Source of the DNA: Janthinobacterium sp. FW305-129
GTDB lineage: Bacteria; Pseudomonadota; Gammaproteobacteria; Burkholderiales; Burkholderiaceae_D
Assembly (NCBI RefSeq): GCF_020858115.1
Contig: NZ_JACYMM010000008.1
Span: 161,004 to 225,003, forward strand
Direction of reading: 5' to 3'
Length of the DNA: 64,000 nucleotides
Below the pieces are notes generated by a model. That model saw only the letters and a list, made by a program, of their open reading frames with translations, did no database searches and had not been told where the DNA came from. Numbering within the stretch: the stretch's first letter is position 1; every line of letters starts with the position of its first letter. Positions 9,051 to 17,910 of this stretch are shown here, piece by piece. Position numbers and translations under genes: made by a program.

Positions 9051-10318
9051 GCCCCGGCATGCCCCCTAAGCTGGCGCGCAAGCCCCGCCCCACGCTCGAC
9101 AGCGTGCTGCGGCGCGCCCACCTGAGCGTGTCGCTGATCGCCGTGCTGGCGGCCGGCCTGACCCTGACGGCCGTGGCGCTGCTGGCCCTGCGCGTGTATT
9201 CGGACCAGAACCTGCGCCTGGTGGCCCGTTCGATGAGCTACACGGTGGAAGGGGCCGTCGTCTTCGGCGACTCCATGGCCGCCAGGGAAGCGCTGGCCTT
9301 GATCGGCGTCAATGAAGACATCGACCAGGCCCAGGTCAACGACAAGAACGGCAAGGTGCTGGCCCGCTGGGAACGGGGCCAGCACAGCACGCGCTACTAC
9401 ATCGAACGGGCGCTGACGGGCTGGATGCTGCCCGATTCGCTGACCTTCCCCATCACGCGCAATGAGCAGGTCATCGGCAGCATCAAGCTGGTGCCGCACA
9501 GCCGCAGCCTGCTGCCCTTCCTGCTCAGCGGCCTGACCTGCCTGCTCGCTTGCCTGGTGCTGAGCCTGGCCGTCGCCGTGCGCCTGTCGCGCCGCATGGA
9601 AACGGAGATCACGTCGCCCCTGCGCCACCTGGCGGAAACGGCCCACCGCGTGCGGCGCGACCGTTCGTTCGAACTGCGGGTGCCGCCGGCCAACATCGCC
9701 GAACTGAACCAGATCAATGACGACTTCAATGCCCTGCTCGACGAACTGGAAGCATGGCAAAGTCATCTGCAAAAGGAAAATGCCTCGCTGTCGCACCGCG
9801 CCAACCACGACAGCCTGACGGGCCTGTCGAACCGCGCCTTCATGGAGGCGGAGCTGGAACGCGCCATCCTCGAAGCACGCATCGGCAACGGCAAGGTGGC
9901 CGTACTGTTCCTCGACAGCGACCGTTTCAAGTACATCAACGATACGTTTGGCCATGCCTCGGGCGACCGCGTGCTGGTGACGATCGCCGCGCGCATCAAG
10001 CAGCAATTGCGCGAAGGCGACCTGGTGGCGCGCCTGGGCGGCGACGAATTCGCCATCCTGCTCAAGCCGCTGCGCAACAGCAGCGACGCCATGCACATCG
10101 CCGACAATATCATCGCCGCCATGGCGCAAGCCATTGAACTGCCCACAGGCAATAGCATCGTCAGCTCGCTGACCATCGGCGTGGCCGTCTTCCCCGATCA
10201 CGCCATCGACGCCGTGTCGCTGGTAGGCGCGGCGGACGAAGCCATGTACCGCGCCAAGCAGGCGCAGCGCGGCACGCGCCAGGTGGCGCGCCTGCCGCAA
10301 CCCCACACTCACCCCTGA
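9047..10318 (+). CDS. yfiN: membrane diguanylate cyclase YfiN
   Basis: 423 residues. A membrane helix at about 25-50 is followed by a periplasmic domain of about 105 residues, a second helix at 155-180, a HAMP-like linker at 180-235, a short coiled segment and a GGDEF domain from about 250. The active site is intact (GGDEF at 331-335) and the RxxD product-inhibition site is present as R322-E-G-D325. It makes cyclic di-GMP from two GTP, promoting biofilm and exopolysaccharide formation, and is released from inhibition when YfiB captures YfiR. Gene order and the four-base overlap with yfiR support this assignment over a generic GGDEF protein. Confidence 0.9.
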   Translation: MSPGMPPKLARKPRPTLDSVLRRAHLSVSLIAVLAAGLTLTAVALLALRVYSDQNLRLVARSMSYTVEGAVVFGDSMAAREALALIGVNEDIDQAQVNDKNGKVLARWERGQHSTRYYIERALTGWMLPDSLTFPITRNEQVIGSIKLVPHSRSLLPFLLSGLTCLLACLVLSLAVAVRLSRRMETEITSPLRHLAETAHRVRRDRSFELRVPPANIAELNQINDDFNALLDELEAWQSHLQKENASLSHRANHDSLTGLSNRAFMEAELERAILEARIGNGKVAVLFLDSDRFKYINDTFGHASGDRVLVTIAARIKQQLREGDLVARLGGDEFAILLKPLRNSSDAMHIADNIIAAMAQAIELPTGNSIVSSLTIGVAVFPDHAIDAVSLVGAADEAMYRAKQAQRGTRQVARLPQPHTHP

Positions 10319-10334
10319 ACCAAGGAGCAACACC

Positions 10335-10838
10335 ATGCAATTTATCTACAAGCAATTACGTCTCGGCTTCCTCGGCCTCTTCTTCGTTGGCCTGCTGGCC
10401 GCCTGCCAGAGCACGCCAGCGACCAAACCGCTGTTCAATGCCGAGCAAGTCGCCACCCTGAAGGAGCAAGGCTTCAACCAGACGGACGAAGGCTGGGAGC
10501 TGAGCTTTACCGACAAGCTGCTGTTCGAATTCGACGCCGCCAAGCTGACGGCACCGAGCCGCAACGCCATCCAGAAAATCAGCGCCGCCCTGCTGAAAGT
10601 GGGCATTACCCACATGCGCGTGGAAGGCCATACGGATAACGAAGGCACGGAAGCGTACAACAACAAGCTGTCGCTGGCGCGCGCCAACGTGGTGGCCGAC
10701 GCCATGAGCGCATCGGGCATTCCACGCGACAACATCAGCGTCAAGGGCCTGGGCATGAGCAAACCGGTGGCCTCGAACGCCAGCAAGACGGGCAAGGCGG
10801 AAAACCGCCGCGTCACCGTCATCGTTTCGGCGCCGTGA
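10335..10838 (+). CDS. yfiB: OmpA-family outer membrane lipoprotein YfiB
   Basis: 167 residues with a strong AAGGAG ribosome site. The signal ends in the lipobox LLAAC (Cys about residue 24), so it should be lipidated and sorted to the outer membrane. The rest is an OmpA-like peptidoglycan-binding domain: LFEFDAAKLT, MRVEGHTDNEGTEAYNNKLS and RANVVADAMSASGI, ending in ENRRVTVIV. In the YfiRNB system this protein sequesters YfiR at the peptidoglycan under envelope stress, turning on YfiN. Its stop codon overlaps the next gene's GTG start. Confidence 0.9.
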   Translation: MQFIYKQLRLGFLGLFFVGLLAACQSTPATKPLFNAEQVATLKEQGFNQTDEGWELSFTDKLLFEFDAAKLTAPSRNAIQKISAALLKVGITHMRVEGHTDNEGTEAYNNKLSLARANVVADAMSASGIPRDNISVKGLGMSKPVASNASKTGKAENRRVTVIVSAP

Positions 10839-11338
10839 GCGTGGGCGAGCCCGTCCGCTGGGTCGTGATGGGCGTGTCCGGCTGCGGCAAGAGCGCCGTC
10901 GGCAGCCTGCTGGCCGACGCCTTGCACGTGCCCTACGTGGAAGGCGACGACGTGCATTCCCCGGAAAACGTGGCCAAGATGGCGGCCGGCATTGCGCTCG
11001 ACGATGCCGACCGGGCCGGCTGGCTGGCCGCCCTGCGCGACCGGATCGCCACGGCCCGCGCGCAGGGCAGCGGCCTCGTTGTCTCCTGCTCGGCCCTGAA
11101 GCGCGCCTACCGCGACGTGCTGCGCGCAGGCGCCCCTGCCCTGCGCTTCGTCCACCTGGACGGTCCGCGCGCCGTGCTGGAGCGCCGCATGCAGCGCCCC
11201 GGCCATTTCATGCCGTCCAGCCTGCTCGACAGCCAGCTGGCCACCCTGCAGCCGCTGCAGGCGGACGAGGCCGGCATCGTGCTCGACATCCGCCAGCCGC
11301 TGGCCGTGCTGCTCGGACAGATCCTGCAAGCGCCCTGA
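10835..11338 (+). CDS. gntK: gluconokinase, thermoresistant type
   Basis: 167 residues, normal for the family. The P-loop is GVSGCGKSAVG, followed by the typical VEGDDVHSPENVAKMAAGIALDDADRAGWL and VSCSALKRAYRDVLR. It phosphorylates D-gluconate to 6-phosphogluconate. The start is GTG overlapping the yfiB stop, so it appears translationally coupled to the cyclic-di-GMP operon; no gluconate transporter or dehydratase is nearby, so the link may be only positional. The motif FMPSSLLDSQLATLQ near residue 125 is also characteristic of GntK. Confidence 0.93.
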   Translation: MSVGEPVRWVVMGVSGCGKSAVGSLLADALHVPYVEGDDVHSPENVAKMAAGIALDDADRAGWLAALRDRIATARAQGSGLVVSCSALKRAYRDVLRAGAPALRFVHLDGPRAVLERRMQRPGHFMPSSLLDSQLATLQPLQADEAGIVLDIRQPLAVLLGQILQAP

Positions 11339-11377
11339 CGGTCAGCCGCGCGGCTGGACAGCCCGCGGCCCCCTGTG

Positions 11378-11387
11378 TAGACTGGCG
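11378..11387 (+). promoter_or_regulatory. candidate -10 region before the DUF3144 gene
   Basis: TAGACTGGCG lies 22 bp before the start codon. The same core, with one or two changes, precedes both META lipoprotein genes in this window. No clear -35 box accompanies it. Confidence 0.3.
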
Positions 11388-11409
11388 CGCACTTTCATGA
11401 GGGATTTTT

Positions 11410-11727
11410 ATGAGCACACCAACAACAAAACCAGCACCAGGCCCGGAATTCTGGGAGCGCGCCGACCAGGTCATCGCCCTGGCCAATGAACAATGCATGC
11501 ACAGCGGCGGCAATGAAGTGGCCACCTCGCTGCTGTACGCGGCCGCCCGCTTCAACGCCTTCCTCGTCGCCAGCAAGAGCAACGACGTGGCCAAGATGCA
11601 GGCAGAGAAGGAAGGCGCCGTGGCGTTCTTCACGGAACAGTACAAACGCATGCTGACCGACAACTTCAACGACTACATCACCAACTTCGACAAGTACACG
11701 CAACCGTCGTCGGCCCCCAAGGGTTGA
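11410..11727 (+). CDS. DUF3144 family protein
   Basis: 105 residues with a GAGGGA ribosome site. The sequence follows the DUF3144 pattern: EFWERADQVIALANEQ, then VATSLLYAAARFNAFLVAS and FFTEQYKRMLTDNFNDYI. It is predicted all-helical, soluble and cytoplasmic. No function is established for the family. The stop overlaps the desaturase start (TGATG), so the two are probably cotranscribed; whether they act together is unknown. Confidence 0.8.
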   Translation: MSTPTTKPAPGPEFWERADQVIALANEQCMHSGGNEVATSLLYAAARFNAFLVASKSNDVAKMQAEKEGAVAFFTEQYKRMLTDNFNDYITNFDKYTQPSSAPKG

Positions 11728-12668
11728 TGTCCGCAGCCAGCCTGGACGGCCACCGCGCCCGCGCCACGCACGCGGGCAGCGTCCTGGACGGCACGGTGCG
11801 CTTTGCTCCGCGGCAATCGCTGTGGCTGACGGCCATGCTGGCCGGTGCCGTGACCGGCGTCCTGTGCTTCTTCAGCTGGACGGGCCTGCTGCTGCTTGCG
11901 GCCGGTACGGCCATCGTCCTGCTGTTCGGCCATTCGCTGGGCAGCCACCGCAAACTGATCCACGACAGCTTTCAATGTCCGCCATGGCTGGAATACCTGC
12001 TCGTTTACCTGGGCGTGCTGGTGGGACTCAGCGGCCCGCTGGGTCTGCTGCGCCAGCACGAACTGCGCGACTATGCCCAGCGCCTGCCCGCTTGCCATCC
12101 CTATTTGCGCCACGGCGCCGGTTTCTGGCGTGATGCCTGGTGGCAACTGTTTTGCCGCCTCGATCTCGACCATCCGCCGCACATCGCCATCGAGCCGCGC
12201 ATCACGCACGACCGCTTTTACCGTTTCCTGGAAGCAACGTGGATGCTGCAGCAATTGCCGTGGGCCATGCTGTGCTTCGCCTGGGGCGGCTGGGGTCTGG
12301 TTTGCTGGGGCGTATGCGCCAGGGTCAGCGCCGGCGTGCTCGGCCACTGGCTGATCGGCTACTTCGCCCACAACCATGGCCAAATGCACTTCCATGTCGA
12401 CGGCGCCGCCGTACAAGGGAGAAATATCCGCCTGACGTCGCTGCTGACCATGGGCGAATGCTGGCACAACAACCATCACGCGTATCCGGGCTCAGCCAGG
12501 CTGGGCCTGCTGCCGGGCGAATGGGACCCGGGCTGGTGGATGCTGCTGCTGTTGCGGCGCCTGGGCCTGGTGTCAGCCCTGCGCCTGCCGCAAGACCTGG
12601 CGCCGCGGCCGGAATTGCGCCGCCTCGATCATGCCGACGATCAGGCGCCGTCGCCACCGGCCAGGTAA
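11727..12668 (+). CDS. membrane fatty acid desaturase
   Basis: 313 residues from ATG at 11727. About four membrane segments and His clusters mark the di-iron membrane desaturase family: GHSLGSH as the first box, WHNNHHAYP as the last. The middle box is unusual: the canonical HxxHH is replaced by a stretch reading RQHELRDYAQRLPACHPYL, a form I associate with a betaproteobacterial subgroup. It would introduce a double bond into acyl chains using oxygen. The 3' end overlaps the convergent carbonic anhydrase gene by 28 bp. Regiochemistry cannot be told. Confidence 0.75.
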   Translation: MSAASLDGHRARATHAGSVLDGTVRFAPRQSLWLTAMLAGAVTGVLCFFSWTGLLLLAAGTAIVLLFGHSLGSHRKLIHDSFQCPPWLEYLLVYLGVLVGLSGPLGLLRQHELRDYAQRLPACHPYLRHGAGFWRDAWWQLFCRLDLDHPPHIAIEPRITHDRFYRFLEATWMLQQLPWAMLCFAWGGWGLVCWGVCARVSAGVLGHWLIGYFAHNHGQMHFHVDGAAVQGRNIRLTSLLTMGECWHNNHHAYPGSARLGLLPGEWDPGWWMLLLLRRLGLVSALRLPQDLAPRPELRRLDHADDQAPSPPAR

Positions 12669-13183
12669 TTGTTTTTGACACGTACGTAATGCTCGGCCGA
12701 ATAGCGCAGGTAGGCGATCTCGGCATCCGTCAGTGCGCGCACCTTGGCGGCCGGGCGGCCCACGTACAGGTGGCCGCTTTCCAGCACCTTGCCCGGCGAC
12801 ACCAGGCTGCCCGCGCCCAGCATCACGTGCTTTTCCACCACCACGTCATCCATGACGATGCTGCCCATGCCGATCAGGCATTCATCGCCAATCGTGCAGC
12901 CGTGCAAGATCACGGAATGGCCGATGGTCACATACTTGCCGATGGTCAAAGGCGAGCCATCGGGCTTGGCCGCATTTTTGTGCGACACATGGCCCATGGA
13001 AAAGTCCTGGATATTGCTGCCCTCGCCGATGACGATGCGGTTCACGTCGCCGCGCAGCACGCTGTTGCACCAGATGGAGCAATCGTCGCCGATCTGCACA
13101 TCGCCGATCACTTGCGCCGTGTCATGCAGGTAGACTCGTTCGCCCAGCACGGGGCGGGTATTCAGGTAAGAACTTACAGGCAT
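12641..13183 (-). CDS. gamma carbonic anhydrase-like hexapeptide-repeat protein
   Basis: 180 residues of left-handed beta-helix hexapeptide repeats (IGDVQIGDDCSIWCNSVLRGD, IVIGEGSNIQD, VTIGHSVILHGCTIGDECLIGMG, VMLGAGSLVSPG). Candidate zinc ligands are His in MGHVSH and in IGHSVILHG. The family covers YrdA, PaaY and CaiE and forms trimers that bind metal between subunits; most have weak or untested carbonic anhydrase activity. The C-terminal RALTDAEIAYLRYSAEHYVRVK is the usual helix closing the helix domain. It is single, convergent with the desaturase. Confidence 0.88.
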   Translation of the reverse strand: MPVSSYLNTRPVLGERVYLHDTAQVIGDVQIGDDCSIWCNSVLRGDVNRIVIGEGSNIQDFSMGHVSHKNAAKPDGSPLTIGKYVTIGHSVILHGCTIGDECLIGMGSIVMDDVVVEKHVMLGAGSLVSPGKVLESGHLYVGRPAAKVRALTDAEIAYLRYSAEHYVRVKNNYLAGGDGA

Positions 13184-13218
13184 TGTCTTCTCGTTTCTTT
13201 GATATTAAACAACAGGTT

Positions 13219-13962
13219 TCACACCCAGCCAGCCGCCAGCGCAAAAATCGCCAGGCCATGCGCCAGCGATGCGCCCAGCAAGCCGGCACGGCAATATACC
13301 AGCCCCGCCACCACGCCCTCGATCACGGTGAACACGAGGATGGGTGCGCCCACCTGCGTGACGGTGGTGGCGAGGAAGGCGTGGCACAGGCCAAACAGCA
13401 GGCCCGACACCAGCGCCGCGCGCCAGGCCGGCAGCCAGGCGCGCAATTGCTGCTGCAGCAAGCCGCGGAACAGCAATTCCTCATAACAGTTGGCCGCCAG
13501 CGCAAAACCCAGCAGCAAGGGCAGCGCGGATGGGGCGACGGGCGGCAAGGATGGCAAGTTAAACAGGGCTTTCAAGCCCGTTGCCAGCGCGATGATCATA
13601 CACGCGCCCGCCACGCCCAGCAGCAGGGACAGGACCGGCCGCGTGCCGCACCAGCGGATCTGGCGGCGCGCCTCGCTTTCCAGCCAGCACGTACTTGCCA
13701 CCAGCCCCAGCGACATCGCGCCCAGCGCCAGCAAGACCGGGGGCGGCGCCGTGAAGCGCAAGCCGCCCGCCGCCACCTGCCAGTAGCCGTGCGCCGTCAT
13801 CGCATCGCGCGCCAGCACGAAAAACAGGATATGCACGAGCACACGCAGCAGCGGCACAGTGCGTGGCGCAGTACGGGGAATGGCCAGCAGCAAGGCGGCG
13901 CAGACGAGGAAAGCGGGCGTGATCGCCAGCAGATACTGCGCCAGGGAAGTCAGGTCGGCCAT
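13219..13962 (-). CDS. CPBP-family intramembrane metalloprotease (CAAX protease-like)
   Basis: 247 residues with about seven or eight membrane segments. The diagnostic motif EELLFRG (EExxxR) sits in ALAANCYEELLFRGLLQQQL, followed by a helix with FGLCHAF that supplies a metal-binding His. The family includes eukaryotic Rce1 and bacterial bacteriocin-immunity-like proteases; substrates are generally unknown in bacteria. It starts 35 bp upstream of the carbonic anhydrase start on the same strand, so the two could be cotranscribed. Confidence 0.85.
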   Translation of the reverse strand: MADLTSLAQYLLAITPAFLVCAALLLAIPRTAPRTVPLLRVLVHILFFVLARDAMTAHGYWQVAAGGLRFTAPPPVLLALGAMSLGLVASTCWLESEARRQIRWCGTRPVLSLLLGVAGACMIIALATGLKALFNLPSLPPVAPSALPLLLGFALAANCYEELLFRGLLQQQLRAWLPAWRAALVSGLLFGLCHAFLATTVTQVGAPILVFTVIEGVVAGLVYCRAGLLGASLAHGLAIFALAAGWV

Positions 13963-14047
13963 GGCTCACATCGGGAAAAGGACGGTGCCAACGGGCACGG
14001 GCGCAGCAATTGTATGCGGCGGCTGGCAAAACGGGCAACCTGTCTTG

Positions 14048-15250
14048 CTATGCCGCCTTGCGCCAGCCATGCATCAGCGCATGCGCCGCCAGTCCCGCCG
14101 CCAATCCCCACAAGGCGCCGCCCACGCCCAGCAGGGTGACGTTCGCCGCCGTGGCAAGAAACGTGATCAGGGCCGTTTCGCGCATGCGCGCGTCCGCCAT
14201 CGCCTGCGCCAGGCTATTGCCGATGGCGCCCAGCAAGGCCAGACCCGCCAGCGCCGTAATAAAACTGCGCGGCAAGACCATGAACAGGCTGGCCAGTGTC
14301 ACGCCGAAGATGCCCACGAGGATGTACAGCACGCCGCACGCCAGGCCCGCCACATAGCGCTTCGACGGGTCCGCATGCGCATCCTTGCCCGTGCAGATGG
14401 CGGCCGTGATGGCGGCCACGTTGAAGGCGTGCGCGCCGAATGGAGCCATGAGCAGCGAACCGAGTCCCGTCACCGTCAGGATGGGATTGGCGCTGACCTG
14501 GTAGCCGTCATTGCGCAGCACCAGCATGCCGGGCATGTATTGCCCCGTCAGGGTGATCAGGAACAGGGGCAGCGCCACGCCCAGCAGGGAGGCCACGGAA
14601 AAGCGCGGCATCTCGAACACGGGCGCGGCCAGGGCCAGTGCTATGCCTTGCGCATCGATGCGCCCCTGCGCCAGCAGCAGCGCCAGGCCGGCCAGCATGA
14701 TGCCCACCACGGCAAAGCGTGCCGTGAAACGGCGCAGCACGGCGTACGACAGCAGCAATACCACGACCAGCACGGGATCGGCGCTGGCGCCGCCGAAGGC
14801 GTTCACGCCAAACTGCAGCAGAATGCCGGCCAGCAATCCCGCCGCGATGCCGCCCGGTATCAGCCGCACCAGGCGCTCGAAGGCGCCGGACATGCCCAGC
14901 AGAATGAAGGCGATGGCGGACACGATATAGGCGCCGATCACCTCGGCATACGGCGTGTGCGGCATGACGGTGGCCAGGAAGGCCACGCCGGGCGTGGACC
15001 AGGCCGTGATGATGGGCGCGCGGTAGCGGTAGCTGAGCCAGATGCCCGTCACGCCCACGCCGATGCTCAGCGACCAGACCCAGGACGCCGTCTGCGCGGC
15101 GCTCAGCTGGGCCAACTGGGCCGCCTGGAACACCAGCACGAAGGTGCCGCCATAGTTGACGAGGACGGAGATGAAGGCTGCCATGATGGGGGAAGCCAGG
15201 TCGCGCCGGCGCGCCCGGTCGGCCATCGCGGTGGTGGTGGTTGATGTCAT
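14048..15250 (-). CDS. benE: BenE-family benzoate/H+ symporter
   Basis: 400 residues and about twelve membrane segments. Family features include SWVWSLSIGVGVTGIWLSYR, APIITAWSTPGVAFLA near residues 75-95, AFILLGMSGAFERLVRLIPGGIAAGLLAGILLQFG, and PFGAHAFNVAAITAAICTGKDAHADP. BenE/YdcO proteins are proton-coupled carriers of benzoate or related compounds; no benzoate catabolic genes lie near, so the real substrate is open. An AGGGG ribosome site precedes the ATG. The MocR regulator gene lies 95 bp upstream on the same strand and may control it. Confidence 0.85.
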   Translation of the reverse strand: MTSTTTTAMADRARRRDLASPIMAAFISVLVNYGGTFVLVFQAAQLAQLSAAQTASWVWSLSIGVGVTGIWLSYRYRAPIITAWSTPGVAFLATVMPHTPYAEVIGAYIVSAIAFILLGMSGAFERLVRLIPGGIAAGLLAGILLQFGVNAFGGASADPVLVVVLLLSYAVLRRFTARFAVVGIMLAGLALLLAQGRIDAQGIALALAAPVFEMPRFSVASLLGVALPLFLITLTGQYMPGMLVLRNDGYQVSANPILTVTGLGSLLMAPFGAHAFNVAAITAAICTGKDAHADPSKRYVAGLACGVLYILVGIFGVTLASLFMVLPRSFITALAGLALLGAIGNSLAQAMADARMRETALITFLATAANVTLLGVGGALWGLAAGLAAHALMHGWRKAA

Positions 15251-15345
15251 GTGTATGCCCCTGCCAATGAAAGGGAGCAGTGTAATGGCCGCATGGACTG
15301 TTCAGACAGGCCAATTTCCTTACATATAACAGACCACTTGCGCAA

Positions 15346-16815
15346 TCACCCCAGGGCGCGGGCCAGGCGGACGATGCCGCTGTCGATCTCGTGCGGCGTG
15401 AGCGCGGCAAAGCCCAGCAGCCAGCCGCCCCGCACCGGCGGCCTCGCATACAGCCGGCTCAGGCCCGGCAGCACGATGCCCGCCTGGGCCGCCAGGCGCA
15501 GCGTTTCCAGCTCTGCCCTGCCCTCGTGCAGCAGGCATGGCAGTTGCAAGCCGCCCGGCGGCAGCTGCGCCGTGACGACGTGCGGCAAATGCCGCTGCAC
15601 GGCCTGCGCCATCGCGTCGCGGCGCACGGCGTAGACCTTGCGCATGGCGCGCACATGGGCCGCGAAATGGCCGTCGGCGATGAAACGGGCCAAGGTCAGC
15701 TGATCCAGTTGCGGCGTGTGGCCATCGAGGATGCTGCGCGCATAGGTCATCGGTGTCACCAGCGCGGGCGGCAGCACCATGTAGCCGATGCGCAGACCCG
15801 GATACAGCGACTTGGCGAAGGTGCCCAGGTAAATCGTGCGCTGCCGCGTGTCGAGGCCCTGCACGCATGCCGTCGGCAAGCCCGCATAGTGAAACTGGCT
15901 GTCGTAATCGTCTTCGATGATCCAGCCCTGGCGCTCCGCCGCCCACGCAACCAGCTCCAGGCGGCGCCCGAGCGCCAGGGTGGCGCCCGTCGGGTATTGA
16001 TGCGACGGCGTGACGTAGATCGTGTTGGCCCCGCTGCGGTCCGCGCGCAGGTGGTCGATGGACAAGCCATCGGCATCGACGGGCACGGGCACCACCCGCA
16101 ATTGCGCCATCTCGAAAGCCTTGCGGGCGCCGAAATATCCGGGATCTTCCATCAGGATGGGGCCGTGCGCGTCGGCCAGCACCTGCGCGCACAGGTACAG
16201 GGCCTGGCGCGTGCTGCTCAGCACCAGCACCTGGCCGGCCGTGGCCCGCGCGCCCCGCTCCAGATTCACATAGTCGGCGATGGCCTGGCGCAGCGGCTCG
16301 GCCCCTTGCGGGTCGCCGTGCAGCAGCACATGGTGTTCGCCGGCGGCCTGGCGCCGCAAGCGCTCCCACACGTCGACGGGGAAGGCCCGCGTTTCCGGCA
16401 AGCCCGTGGCGAAAGCCTTCACGCTCTGCTGGTCGGCCACGCCGCCGCTGGCGAGGATCTGCGCGCCGCGCACGCTGAGCGCCACCGGCTGCGGGGACAA
16501 GGGCTGCAGCGTCGTCGCGGGCTTGCCCAGCAAGCTCGCGCCTATCGTCGGCGACACAAAACTGCCCGATCCCGCCTGCCGCCGCACATAACCATCGAGG
16601 CGCAGCTGCGCATACGCCATTTCCACCGTCTCGCGCGACACGCCCAGCGATTGCGCCAGCGCGCGCGTGGCCGGCAGGCGCAGGCCGGGCGCCAGCACGC
16701 CATCGAGTATCAGCTGGCGCAATGCGCGCTGCACCCGCACGCGCAAGTCGAGCGCCGCCAGTTCGGGCGCGGCGAGGCGGATTTTCAGGGTGTCGAGTTC
16801 GAACTGCGGCGTCAT
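15346..16815 (-). CDS. MocR/PdxR-family transcription regulator
   Basis: 489 residues starting at the ATG that overlaps the stop of the upstream gene by four bases (ATGA). The N-terminal 75 residues form a GntR winged helix (LRQLILDGVLAPGLRLPATRALAQSLGVSRETVEMAYAQL). The rest is a fold-type I aminotransferase domain with DDYDSQFHYAG and the PLP-binding Lys in YLGTFAKSLYPGLRIGYMVLP. Such proteins sense PLP or amino-acid-like ligands rather than catalyse. Targets could be benE downstream or the coupled hydrolase gene; neither is proven. Confidence 0.88.
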   Translation of the reverse strand: MTPQFELDTLKIRLAAPELAALDLRVRVQRALRQLILDGVLAPGLRLPATRALAQSLGVSRETVEMAYAQLRLDGYVRRQAGSGSFVSPTIGASLLGKPATTLQPLSPQPVALSVRGAQILASGGVADQQSVKAFATGLPETRAFPVDVWERLRRQAAGEHHVLLHGDPQGAEPLRQAIADYVNLERGARATAGQVLVLSSTRQALYLCAQVLADAHGPILMEDPGYFGARKAFEMAQLRVVPVPVDADGLSIDHLRADRSGANTIYVTPSHQYPTGATLALGRRLELVAWAAERQGWIIEDDYDSQFHYAGLPTACVQGLDTRQRTIYLGTFAKSLYPGLRIGYMVLPPALVTPMTYARSILDGHTPQLDQLTLARFIADGHFAAHVRAMRKVYAVRRDAMAQAVQRHLPHVVTAQLPPGGLQLPCLLHEGRAELETLRLAAQAGIVLPGLSRLYARPPVRGGWLLGFAALTPHEIDSGIVRLARALG

Positions 16816-17759
16816 GGCGCCTTCGGCGCGGCGCGGACAGCATCCACGGCCGCCATGCTGCTGGCCAGCGAAAAACCGTGCTGCTGCAGCACCGCCACCA
16901 GCTGTTCGCCGGCGCAGCCAAGGCGCAGGTTTTCCGCCACCCAGTCCAGCCATTCGCGACTGATGTCCGGCATCGGCTCATCGTCCAAAGCGAGACCGAG
17001 TATGCTGCTGGCCAGTAAACCATTGATGCGCTTCGTGTCAATCAGGTGCTGCACCACCGCGTGGCCCGACTGGGGGAACGGATGCAGGGTACAGCGGCCA
17101 AATGGCGCCAGGCGCTGCGCGTGCATGGCGTCGAGGTTGACCGATTCGCTGGCGCTGGCGCCTCCTCCCCCGTTGGCCACGTCCGGCCGCGTGCCGAACA
17201 GCAGGTGCAGCTGCGTCTTGTCCGTCGCCCTGGCGCGGCACAGGGCCGCCAGGTCGTAATAGCCCGAGGCTGGCGGATCCTGCGCCAGCGATTCCATCAC
17301 GGGCAGCCAGCGCAGCTCGTGGTACAAACGCGCCTGCTGCACGTCCAGAAAAGACAAGGGTCCGAAGGCGACGATCTGCTGCGCATCGAGCAGCAAGCCA
17401 TACATGACGGCCGCGTATGCGCCCATGGACTGGCCCAGGGTGGCGACCTGGCTCGGTGCGATGCGGCGCACGAGATCGCGCAAGGCTTGCGCCGTCTCAT
17501 CCACGTGGCTGCCCAGGCCCACGATGCGGCGGTGGTACCAGGCATTGCCCGAATCGCGCACGAGGATCTTGTTCAGATACTGGCCGCTGGCCTGCTCCAG
17601 CTTTTTCAGGCGCCCGTAAAAATCGAAGGCGGGGCGCGTCGTCCACGAAACGAAGCCGAAGGCAATGACCAGCGGCGCGCCAGGCACGATGCGGTCGACC
17701 AGCACGTCGTCGGCAGTGGTGGCGACCAGTCGATTATCCAGCGCTTGCGCTTGCAGCAT
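16812..17759 (-). CDS. alpha/beta hydrolase-fold protein coupled to the MocR gene
   Basis: 315 residues. The region PLVIAFGFVSW at about 30 is followed by VATLGQSMGAYAAVMYGLLL, a clear nucleophile elbow (G-Q-S-M-G-A), and a His in FPQSGHAVVQHLIDT. This resembles a hydrolase or esterase domain of the kind found in capsule- and polysaccharide-related proteins, but I cannot assign a substrate. There is no signal peptide. A poly-Gly stretch (NGGGGAS) at about 205 is likely a loop. The stop overlaps the regulator's start, so the two are coexpressed. Confidence 0.6.
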   Translation of the reverse strand: MLQAQALDNRLVATTADDVLVDRIVPGAPLVIAFGFVSWTTRPAFDFYGRLKKLEQASGQYLNKILVRDSGNAWYHRRIVGLGSHVDETAQALRDLVRRIAPSQVATLGQSMGAYAAVMYGLLLDAQQIVAFGPLSFLDVQQARLYHELRWLPVMESLAQDPPASGYYDLAALCRARATDKTQLHLLFGTRPDVANGGGGASASESVNLDAMHAQRLAPFGRCTLHPFPQSGHAVVQHLIDTKRINGLLASSILGLALDDEPMPDISREWLDWVAENLRLGCAGEQLVAVLQQHGFSLASSMAAVDAVRAAPKAP

Positions 17760-17868
17760 CGGCCCCGCTCCCCGATCAAGGTTGAAACAGCAGAAAGCAT
17801 GAGTTTAATGCCAGGACTGGCAAAATAGCAACATTCGCCGCTGCGGTACGCGGGCGGGCACGAAAAAA

Positions 17869-17882
17869 CTGCTAGTCTGGCG
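17869..17882 (+). promoter_or_regulatory. extended -10-like element before META lipoprotein gene 1
   Basis: CTGCTAGTCTGGCG contains TGnTAGTCT, the form of an extended -10 box, 29 bp before the start codon. A nearly identical 14-mer (one difference) lies 26 bp before the paralogous gene at 28358. Confidence 0.4.
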
Positions 17883-17910
17883 GCTATTCGCCTTGACACT
17901 GGAGTTCACC

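Noticed and set aside
11343-11356. Palindrome CAGCCGCGCGGCTG after gntK
   Set aside because: No loop possible for a stable hairpin and common by chance at this GC content.
15391-17259. 622-codon open frame on the plus strand
   Set aside because: Antisense to the MocR gene and its coupled hydrolase, both with clear motifs; the frame has no recognisable domain.
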